A stretch of 23,999 nt of DNA from Candidatus Spyradosoma merdigallinarum (GTDB taxonomy: Bacteria; Verrucomicrobiota; Verrucomicrobiia; Opitutales; UBA953). The notes beneath the pieces were generated by a model. The model did not search any database. It was given only the letters and a program-made list of their open reading frames with translations, and had not been told where the DNA came from. The position numbers and the translations under genes were made by a program. How positions within the stretch are numbered: the stretch's first letter is position 1; each line of letters starts with the position of its first letter. Below are positions 16,597-23,999 of this stretch, piece after piece. The stretch is from the NCBI GenBank assembly GCA_018713755.1, contig DVOG01000074.1:1-23999 (forward strand), in the 5' to 3' direction.

Positions 16597-17094
16597 TCAG
16601 GCGAAACCGAGCTTGCGCAGCTCTGCGAGGAGTTTCCGCTGGAAATCCGCCATGTCGTCCGGCGTCGGGCGATAGTTTTCGGGAAAGCCTTCCAAGCCGG
16701 GGCGCCCGGTCTGGTCGAGGAACCATTTTCCGCGCGCGCCGTCGGAAAAGACGACGTCGCCGCCGGCGAGGACGCCGGGCATCTGCACCGCGTCGGACGT
16801 GAGCGTGACGCCGCCTCCGGAAGCGGGCGCGGCGGCGGGCGTTCCCGCGAGAACGGCGGTTTCGGCCTCGCCCGCGTCGGTCTGCTGCGCGGGAGCGGCG
16901 GACGCCGCAGGCTTTTCTTCGGCGGCGGGAGCGTCGTCCTTGAGTTCGATGTCCAGGTCGTCGACGAGGAAGCGCACGTCCATGTACGTCATGGCGACGC
17001 CGAATTCCTCCTCGATTTTCGTCTGCACCTGCGCCAGCGAAAGTCCTTCGCCGATCCACGCGGCGACTTGCCGTTTCTGCGAATCCGTAAGCAT
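16597..17094 (-). CDS. Unknown 165-residue protein with helical N-terminus and SDGxxxxWFLDQ-type C-terminus
   Basis: No function is recognised. Residues 1-50 form a compact helical, helix-turn-helix-like region (QVAAWIGEGLSLAQVQTKI and YMDVRFLVDDLDIEL). Residues 51-95 are a disordered Ala, Pro, Glu and Thr linker. Residues 96-165 form a second small domain with VVFSDGARGKWFLDQTGRPGL and a C-terminal helix (DMADFQRKLLAELRKLG). It has no signal peptide. The frame also has a TTG at 17109, but the ATG at 17094 is chosen because an AAGGA ribosome binding site (17106-17102) lies at good spacing before it. It heads the dusB-rho side of a divergent region facing tdh. The look is that of a conserved lineage-specific hypothetical protein. 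Confidence 0.85.
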   Translation of the reverse strand: MLTDSQKRQVAAWIGEGLSLAQVQTKIEEEFGVAMTYMDVRFLVDDLDIELKDDAPAAEEKPAASAAPAQQTDAGEAETAVLAGTPAAAPASGGGVTLTSDAVQMPGVLAGGDVVFSDGARGKWFLDQTGRPGLEGFPENYRPTPDDMADFQRKLLAELRKLGFA

Positions 17095-17101
17095 GATCTT
17101 T

Positions 17102-17106
17102 TCCTT
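17102..17106 (-). promoter_or_regulatory. Ribosome binding site deciding the start of the 165-residue gene
   Basis: AAGGA on the minus strand lies seven bases before the ATG at 17094 and inside what would be coding sequence if the TTG at 17109 were used. It is one of the few clear Shine-Dalgarno sequences in the window. Confidence 0.65.
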
Positions 17107-17203
17107 CAAAAGCGGAGATTATCCGCCCATGCGGAGCGGTAAGCAATTTTTTTCCGTCGGCGTCCGCGCGGGAACGCCGCGCTCGGAAAAATCCGCAAAA
17201 AAT

Positions 17204-17242
17204 TTGTAGCCGCCGCAGAAAAATCGGTCTAACATCTGCGGC
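17204..17242 (+). promoter_or_regulatory. Candidate tdh promoter overlapped by an inverted repeat
   Basis: A possible -35 TTGTAG (17204-17209) and -10 TCTAAC (17228-17233) are 18 bases apart. Two perfect 8-base inverted arms, GCCGCAGA (17212-17219) and TCTGCGGC (17235-17242), flank the -10 box. This is the layout of an operator, or of a small stem-loop at the transcript start. The gene starts at 17285. Confidence 0.4.
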
Positions 17243-17284
17243 AATTTCCGTATTTCCCAAACAAAAAAACACCCATCAAGCGTC

Positions 17285-18316
17285 ATGAAAGCTCTCGTAA
17301 AATATGAAGCGAAACCGGGCCTGAAGCTCATGGACGTTCCCGAACCCGAATGCGGGCCGGACGACGTTCTGATTCGCATCAAGAAAACCGCCATCTGCGG
17401 CACGGACGTCCACATCTACAAGTGGGACGAGTGGTCGCAGAAGACGATTCCCGTGCCGATGGTCGTCGGGCACGAATACGTCGGGCACATCGAAAAAATC
17501 GGCGAAAACATCCACCATCTCAAAGTCGGTCAGCGCGTTTCCGGCGAAGGCCACATCGTGTGCGGCTACTGCCGCAACTGCCGCGCGGGGCGCCGCCACC
17601 TGTGCCCGAACACGAAGGGCGTCGGCGTGAACCGTCCGGGCGCGTTCGCCGAGCTGCTTTCGCTGCCGGCGAAGAACGTCGTTCCCGTGCCGGACGACAT
17701 TCCCGACGACATCGTCTCCATCCTCGACCCGCTCGGGAACGCGGCGCACACGGCGCTGTCGTTCAACCTCGTCGGCGAAGACGTGCTCATCACCGGCGCG
17801 GGACCGATCGGCATCATGGCGGTCGCGCTCGCCAAAGCCGCGGGAGCGCGCTACGTCGTGATCACGGACGTGAACGACACGCGGCTGGCGCTCGCGCGGA
17901 AAATGAATCCGACGCTGGCGGTGAACACGCTGCACACCTCGCTCCCGGACGTGATGAAACAGCTCGGCATGACCGAGGGCTTCGACGTGGGCTGCGAAAT
18001 GTCGGGCAACATCCACGCGCTCAACGGCATGCTCGAAGTCATGGCGTGCGGCGGGCGCATCGCGCAGCTCGGCATTCCGCCGGGCAACGCCGCGATCGAC
18101 ATGAGCAAGATCATTTTCAAAGGGCTCACGATGAAAGGCATCTACGGCCGCGAAATGTTCGAAACGTGGTACAAGATGATGGCGCTGATTCAGGCGGGCA
18201 TGGACGTTTCGCCGATCATCACGCACCATCTGCGCTACGACGAATTCGAAAAAGGCTTCGCCGCGATGCTCGACGGCACCGCGGGAAAAGTCATTCTCGA
18301 CTGGAGCAATATCTGA
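17285..18316 (+). CDS. tdh: L-threonine 3-dehydrogenase
   Basis: This 343-residue zinc- and NAD-dependent medium-chain dehydrogenase oxidises threonine to 2-amino-3-ketobutyrate. Catalytic zinc ligands are Cys38 in ICGTDVHI and His63-Glu64 in GHEYVGH; structural zinc cysteines are Cys93, Cys96, Cys99 and Cys107. The NAD-binding loop is GAGPIG (171-176). The segments WDEWSQKTIP and KGITMKGIYGREMFETWYKM (with Leu for the first Ile) are specific to Tdh rather than to sorbitol or alcohol dehydrogenases. Length matches E. coli Tdh (341). The usual partner kbl is not adjacent. The gene is followed by a terminator and then aspS. Confidence 0.96.
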   Translation: MKALVKYEAKPGLKLMDVPEPECGPDDVLIRIKKTAICGTDVHIYKWDEWSQKTIPVPMVVGHEYVGHIEKIGENIHHLKVGQRVSGEGHIVCGYCRNCRAGRRHLCPNTKGVGVNRPGAFAELLSLPAKNVVPVPDDIPDDIVSILDPLGNAAHTALSFNLVGEDVLITGAGPIGIMAVALAKAAGARYVVITDVNDTRLALARKMNPTLAVNTLHTSLPDVMKQLGMTEGFDVGCEMSGNIHALNGMLEVMACGGRIAQLGIPPGNAAIDMSKIIFKGLTMKGIYGREMFETWYKMMALIQAGMDVSPIITHHLRYDEFEKGFAAMLDGTAGKVILDWSNI

Positions 18317-18346
18317 GCCGAAAGAGAAAAGATTTCTTCGCGACGG

Positions 18347-18383
18347 CGTTCCCGCGGCAAATTCCGCGGGAACGTTTTTTTTT
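18347..18383 (+). terminator. Intrinsic terminator after tdh built from two inverted copies of the dispersed word
   Basis: Perfect 11-base arms, CGTTCCCGCGG (18347-18357) and CCGCGGGAACG (18364-18374), pair around a 6-base loop and are followed by nine T residues (18375-18383). It lies 30 bases after the tdh stop. The stem is made entirely of the word found throughout the window. Confidence 0.93.
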
Positions 18384-18477
18384 CGCCTCTCGATCGGAAA
18401 CGCGGCGGAGATTTTCCGCAAAATTTCCTTGTCGCGGGAACGCAGAAGCGTAGACTTTTTCTTTTCACGTTCAAATC

Positions 18478-20271
<1,794 letters not shown>

Positions 20272-20275
20272 TTAC

Positions 20276-20296
20276 CGTTCCCGCCGCGCGGGAACG
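20276..20296. repeat. Inverted pair of the dispersed word after aspS
   Basis: CGTTCCCG (20276-20283) and CGGGAACG (20289-20296) form a perfect 8-base stem with a 5-base loop, four bases after the aspS stop and just before the main terminator. No T-tract follows directly; the next bases are A-rich. Confidence 0.7.
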
Positions 20297-20303
20297 CGCA
20301 AAA

Positions 20304-20351
20304 AAAAAAGAAGAAGCTCCGCTTTGCGCAAAGCGGAGCTTCTTCTTTTTT
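20304..20351. terminator. Bidirectional intrinsic terminator, a 48-base perfect palindrome
   Basis: The two 24-base halves (20304-20327 and 20328-20351) are exact reverse complements, with six A residues at one end and six T residues at the other. The core is GAAGAAGCTCCGCTTT. It separates aspS from the convergent pyruvyl transferase gene, whose stop codon shares its last base. Confidence 0.94.
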
Positions 20352-21481
20352 CATTTCCGCAGCGACAGCGCGCGTTCCAAAAACGCCCGGGAACGCGCCT
20401 GCAGCGCGCATATCCCGCCCCGCGTTTCATTTACGCGCGCGTAATCGGTTTCCGAAAATTCAGGACACGGCGCTCCCGGACGAAGATAGCGGGATTCAAG
20501 CCCGAGCGCGCGGAGAATCTGCTTCGGCCTGTTCTCCGCGGCCAGCCCGCGTCCGACGTAATAAAGCGGCTTTTCGAAAATCAGAGAAAACGCCGTGCCG
20601 TGAAACGACGTCGTCACCGTGCATGCCGCGTTTTTGAACCAGCCGACGAACTGCTCCGGCGTTTCCTCCTTCAGCATGCCGCGTCTGAGTGCGTAGCTCG
20701 CGAGCGAAACGACTTTCGCGCCGATCTGCGCCGCGATTTCCCGCGCGATGCGCTCCGCGTTCGGATCATGCACGATCTGATAAAGCAGAACATATTTTTC
20801 TTTGAGCGCCGGAGGTTCCGCGATTTTCTCCCAAACGCTTCTGTCGACGAGCATCGTCGGGTCAAGAACCGTTTCGATTTTCAGCGGCGTTTTCGGCTGG
20901 AGCGACGCCGCGAGATTCTCCTCGCGCACGGAAACCGCGTCGAAATTCTTCAGCGCGTCCGCGAAAACGGGATTCTCCCCGAGCGTCGCGGAAGCCGCGC
21001 CCGCGCTCGCCGCGTAAGCGATTTTGAGCGTTCCCGCGGGCGCGGGAAAATCGCCCAGAAATACGGAATCGCCGCCGTTCGTGTGGTTCGGCGACCAAAT
21101 CTGGTCGCTCCCGAAGACGATCGCGTCGTAGTTCTCCGCAGGAACGCGACCGCCCTCCGCAAAACGTTCCCGCGAGAGATTCAGCTTCTCCGAAATGAAC
21201 TTTTCGAAGCCCGCCCGCCGCCGCACGCGCACGGGAACGTCGAGAACGCGCCACGGCAGCCGCAGCCCCCAGCGGCCCGTCCGCAGAATTTTACGCAGGG
21301 GCGAAAGACCCTTCAACCGCGGAAGCGGGAACGCGCCGTATCCGTAAGTCAGATACGACGGACGGTAGTCGATCATCTCGACCTCGTGCCCGAAAGCCTT
21401 CAACTGCTCCTGCAGCGCGTAAGCCTGCAGAACCGCGCCGTAGTTGTACGCGGCGTGAAACGTCAGTATGCCTGTTTTCAT
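20351..21481 (-). CDS. Polysaccharide pyruvyl transferase family protein
   Basis: This 376-residue protein matches the CsaB/WcaK-like family that adds ketal-linked pyruvate from phosphoenolpyruvate to surface polysaccharides. The N-terminus MKTGILTFHAAYNYGAVLQ, the block YDAIVFGSDQIWSPNH (118-133) and the C-terminal motif TTSFHGTAFSLIF (290-302), which contains the conserved SxHG histidine, are typical. No signal peptide is seen, so it acts on the cytoplasmic side. The F420-hydrogenase-beta-like gene ends 19 bases upstream, so the two are co-transcribed. The stop codon abuts the palindromic terminator, making this the last gene of the cassette. The acceptor sugar cannot be inferred. Confidence 0.92.
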   Translation of the reverse strand: MKTGILTFHAAYNYGAVLQAYALQEQLKAFGHEVEMIDYRPSYLTYGYGAFPLPRLKGLSPLRKILRTGRWGLRLPWRVLDVPVRVRRRAGFEKFISEKLNLSRERFAEGGRVPAENYDAIVFGSDQIWSPNHTNGGDSVFLGDFPAPAGTLKIAYAASAGAASATLGENPVFADALKNFDAVSVREENLAASLQPKTPLKIETVLDPTMLVDRSVWEKIAEPPALKEKYVLLYQIVHDPNAERIAREIAAQIGAKVVSLASYALRRGMLKEETPEQFVGWFKNAACTVTTSFHGTAFSLIFEKPLYYVGRGLAAENRPKQILRALGLESRYLRPGAPCPEFSETDYARVNETRGGICALQARSRAFLERALSLRK

Positions 21482-21500
21482 GATGCGTCAAAAAATTGTC

Positions 21501-22760
21501 TCATTGGGAAAGCTCCCGCTTCAGAAGTTTCGCGAGCATTCCCGCGCAAGCGAGGATGCGGCGCGCGCGGCGGAAGACGAAATTGCGCGCGCGGCGCAGG
21601 AACGGCGTTTTCGTGAATCGGCGAATGACGGCGGCCGCCTCGGCAGGCGTTCCAGCCGCGTTGAATTCCGCGAAAAACTCCTCGCGCTTCTGATGCCGGC
21701 GCGTTTCGTTCCGCAGCCCGCCGTTGGCGGGAACGGCCTGCGCGTAAGACGCCTCACGCAGAACGCCGAAAGAGGTCTTCACCGCCGCGAACGCTGCATT
21801 CCCGCGCTCCGTATTGCAGATGACGACGGAAAGCCCCTCGCTCGACTTCAAGTCCGGAAAATATTTTTCGACGCCCCAAAAATCGCCGATGGTGACGTCG
21901 CTCCCGCTCGTGCGGCTTTTCGCCGGGCAATCATGACAAGACGGCCGAGAAAAAAGTCCGCTCCCGAATCCTTTTCCGAACGGCGTCCCGTAAAGCGGCG
22001 CGCAAAACGCCGTTCCCGCGGCGGTTTCGACGGAAAACTTCGAGCAATTCCACGCGCCGCGCTTTTCGTCGAAAACTTTTTTGCGGAAGCGCACGTCCGT
22101 CGGATGCGCGATGCGCTCGCGGTTCAGCAGATCCGCGAAAAACGCGCGCCACGCCTTCGGTGAAGGGACGCTGTGGCAGGCGATGTCGACGGCGAGCAAA
22201 TTCGGATAATTCCGCCGCAGCGCCCGCCGCAAGCCCGCGATTTGACACGGCGTTCCCGTGAACATCACTTCGCGTCCCGCGCGAAGAAACTCACGCGCTT
22301 TCTCGAACGCGCCGCCGATGCGCGACTGCAGATACTTGCTTCCGCGAAACGCCGCGAGGCCGTCGAGCGTATCCGTCCACGCGTGAAAAACCTCGGTGAA
22401 ATCCTCGTTCCAGCGCGCGCCGAAAACGACGCCGCCGTTCCCGATGACGCGTTCGGCTAACACGGTGAACGCTCCTCCCGAAGCGGACGCCATGCGCAGC
22501 TCTTCGCCCGCGCACTGCGCGGCGAAAACGCGCGGCTCTTCGTAAAAATTTTCCGCCGGAACCGTGTTCCCGCCGCGCGAAGGCGCGTTGAGAACCGGGC
22601 AGACTCTTTCGCAGAGTCCGCACGCGATGCAGAGCGACGCGTCGGTTTCCGGATACAGAAATCCTTCGGAATCGACGCGCATCGCGATGCACTTTTTCGG
22701 ACAGACGGTTTCGCAGGCATGACAGCCGCAGCAATCTTCTTTTTGTTTCAGGACAATCAT
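21501..22760 (-). CDS. F420-hydrogenase beta-subunit-like iron-sulfur protein of polysaccharide loci
   Basis: This 419-residue protein begins with two ferredoxin-type [4Fe-4S] motifs: Cys10, 13, 16, 20 and Cys44, 47, 50, 54, each ending in Cys-Pro. Then follow the FrhB-like domain with SASGGAFTVLA (92-102), YLQSRIG (143-149), FTGTPCQIAGL (167-177), and a CxxC pair (Cys275, Cys278) before SDVTIGDFWGVE. These are marks of the coenzyme F420 hydrogenase/dehydrogenase beta family. In bacteria without F420, such proteins often lie beside pyruvyl transferases in capsule or exopolysaccharide clusters, with an unproven redox role. The C-terminal 60 residues are basic. It sits between the nitroreductase-like and pyruvyl transferase genes with short gaps, which suggests one redox-linked modification unit. 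Confidence 0.92.
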   Translation of the reverse strand: MIVLKQKEDCCGCHACETVCPKKCIAMRVDSEGFLYPETDASLCIACGLCERVCPVLNAPSRGGNTVPAENFYEEPRVFAAQCAGEELRMASASGGAFTVLAERVIGNGGVVFGARWNEDFTEVFHAWTDTLDGLAAFRGSKYLQSRIGGAFEKAREFLRAGREVMFTGTPCQIAGLRRALRRNYPNLLAVDIACHSVPSPKAWRAFFADLLNRERIAHPTDVRFRKKVFDEKRGAWNCSKFSVETAAGTAFCAPLYGTPFGKGFGSGLFSRPSCHDCPAKSRTSGSDVTIGDFWGVEKYFPDLKSSEGLSVVICNTERGNAAFAAVKTSFGVLREASYAQAVPANGGLRNETRRHQKREEFFAEFNAAGTPAEAAAVIRRFTKTPFLRRARNFVFRRARRILACAGMLAKLLKRELSQ

Positions 22761-22817
22761 TTCGCAGAAACGGATTTTTCGCCTCGGGCGAAGTTCCGTT
22801 CCCGCGAAACGCGGGGA

Positions 22818-23828
22818 TCATTCAGTGAAGCACAAGCGTTTCATCAACGGATTTCCGCGGCGAAGACGCCAGCTTGAACTTTTCCGGAACATCGCCGCAG
22901 GCGATGAGGACGACGACGGTTTCAGGTTCGGGAATAGCCAAAAGCGCGCGCAACGCGCGATCGGTTGGGGGGGGGTAGACCAATTGAGCAGGCAGTGCGC
23001 GACGCGGTTCTTGTGCAGCGCGTAGCAAAGATTCATCAGGTAAATCCCGGCGTTCGTGAAAAGGTCGTTGCGTTCCGCGCCCCACACGGCGCGCAAGTCG
23101 GCGGTGAGGACGAGCAGCTTGTCGGCGAGATGTCCGAAACCGCGATTGCCGTTCTGCAGCGCGAGGCATTTGCGCACCAGCGCGCGGTCCGTCACGCAGT
23201 GCACGCGCACGTACTGCCTGTTGCACGCGGAAGGCGCGCCGTTCGCGAGGGCGACGGCGTCGCGTATCTGCTCCACGGATACGCTTCCGGAAAAATTCCG
23301 CACGGAGTGCCGCGACGCGGAAAACGCTTCGAACGGCGCGTCGAGGTTCGCCCAGTAGCGTTCCCGCGTCATTTCGATTTGCCTCGACGGCGCGACGGGA
23401 ACGCGCTCAAGCAGCGCGGCAATCGCGCGGGAACGCTCTTCGTCGAGCGCGAATCCCGCATCGGCGTGCGTTTTTCCGTATTCGGCGATGACGGCGACGG
23501 CCGCGCGGAACTGCGGTTCGTCCGTCCCGTATTTGTCCGCGAAATCATGAAGGTTCCTGATGAGCGCGAGCAGCTTTTCCCGCCCGAAGCCGAGACGGAA
23601 ATCCGGCATCGTCAGCCCTTTTTCGATGATGTGATACGACATGATGAGCGCGGCGAGCGCCCCGGCTTTCGTCTCGCGGGAATGCGGCGAAAACTTCAGA
23701 AAGCGCCGGCGGTCGTACGCGAACATGCCGCGCATTTTCCAAGGCTCGAGAAAAAGCCGGCAAACCAGCCGATACGCGGCTTTCGCGCCGGGAATTTTTT
23801 TCAGGAAATTTCGTAATTGTTTTTTCAT
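22818..23828 (-). CDS. Nitroreductase-like protein, frame-shifted at a nine-base C tract
   Basis: The frame as given encodes 336 residues. A basic N-terminal region is followed by a nitroreductase-type flavin domain with ASRHSVRNFSG (171-181), ANGAPSACNRQ (195-205), GFGHLADKLLVLTADL and NAGIYLMNLCYALH. At residues 285-287 the frame runs through nine C residues (minus strand, 22975-22967). After it the given frame is a Ser-, Arg- and Phe-rich tail unlike the family. The next frame gives DRALRALLAIPEPETVVVLI and ends in SSPRKSVDETLVLH, the expected nitroreductase C-terminus. A tract of 7 or 10 would join the two; 10 gives the usual spacing between NWS and the Asp. The joined protein would be about 335 residues, ending at 22822. 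Substrate is unknown. It is the first gene of the three-gene cassette. Confidence 0.85.
   Translation of the reverse strand: MKKQLRNFLKKIPGAKAAYRLVCRLFLEPWKMRGMFAYDRRRFLKFSPHSRETKAGALAALIMSYHIIEKGLTMPDFRLGFGREKLLALIRNLHDFADKYGTDEPQFRAAVAVIAEYGKTHADAGFALDEERSRAIAALLERVPVAPSRQIEMTRERYWANLDAPFEAFSASRHSVRNFSGSVSVEQIRDAVALANGAPSACNRQYVRVHCVTDRALVRKCLALQNGNRGFGHLADKLLVLTADLRAVWGAERNDLFTNAGIYLMNLCYALHKNRVAHCLLNWSTPPQPIARCARFWLFPNLKPSSSSSPAAMFRKSSSWRLRRGNPLMKRLCFTE
22967..22975 (+). repeat. Nine-base G homopolymer inside the nitroreductase-like gene
   Basis: Nine G residues on the plus strand (C on the coding strand) lie exactly at the point where the coding frame changes. No G or C run of eight or more is seen in the first 22.9 kb. 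Confidence 0.9.
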
Positions 23829-23975
23829 GACGAAATCGATGCGGGTTGAGAAAAAAAATCACGCGGCGGCGGCGCGGCGCCCATGCGCGACGAAGCCCGC
23901 AGGAGCGCTGTCTCCGGCGAGCTTCGGGAAAGAAAATCGGACTGTGTTCGGGAACGCTAACGGGAGCGCGTCATA

Positions 23976-23985
23976 CCCCCCCCCC
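23976..23985 (+). repeat. Ten-base C homopolymer near the right edge
   Basis: Ten C residues on the plus strand lie 148 bases upstream of the nitroreductase-like start. On the minus strand an open frame enters from the window edge, passes through the G10 as Met-Gly-Gly-Gly, and ends at 23859. The other two frames stop within 15 bases of the tract. Whether this is the end of a further gene cannot be decided from about 46 codons. Confidence 0.85.
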
Positions 23986-23999
23986 ATATCGGAAGCGGG

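Overview
The window is gene-dense, GC-rich bacterial chromosome. It holds sixteen genes: one cut by the left edge, fourteen that look intact, and one with a frameshift in a homopolymer. No gene-free stretch reaches 300 bases. Kdo sugar genes (kdsB, kdsD) and an O-antigen-ligase-type membrane protein point to a Gram-negative cell with lipopolysaccharide. The fused SecD-SecF, a Rho with a disordered basic N-terminus, the divergent TsaB-like protein and the two unrecognised conserved-looking proteins would fit Verrucomicrobiota, perhaps an Opitutae-type lineage. That placement is an inference from gene style, not a search result.

Layout. Positions 3-281 (+) are the end of a branched-chain aminotransferase gene (ilvE), closed by a bidirectional terminator. 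A minus-strand block from 8808 down to 401 reads kdsB, kdsD, O-antigen ligase-like protein, thrC, yajC, secDF. It mixes envelope glycan synthesis, threonine synthesis and protein export, and internal terminator-like hairpins suggest more than one transcription unit. From 8899 to 11916 the plus strand carries a TsaB-like gene, alanine racemase (alr) and ornithine carbamoyltransferase (argF), ending in a strong bidirectional terminator. A second minus-strand block (17094 to 12077) reads an unknown 165-residue protein, dusB, rho and an unknown 594-residue protein. The plus strand then has tdh and aspS, each followed by a clear terminator. The last part (23828 to 20351, minus) is a three-gene cassette: a nitroreductase-like protein, an F420-hydrogenase-beta-like iron-sulfur protein and a polysaccharide pyruvyl transferase. 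Such genes usually sit in surface-polysaccharide loci.

Two things stand out. First, a short word, CGGGAAC or its complement GTTCCCG (most often GCGGGAACG), occurs roughly 110 times by eye, about once per 220 bases. It appears on both strands, inside genes in all six reading registers, and as inverted pairs that form terminator stems. This resembles a DNA-uptake sequence or the cyanobacterial HIP1 word and is not explained by any gene. Second, the only long G/C homopolymers in the window (9 and 10 bases) both lie in the last 1.05 kb, in or beside the polysaccharide cassette. One breaks the reading frame of the nitroreductase-like gene exactly where the family C-terminus should follow, which fits either a phase-variable switch or a homopolymer sequencing error.
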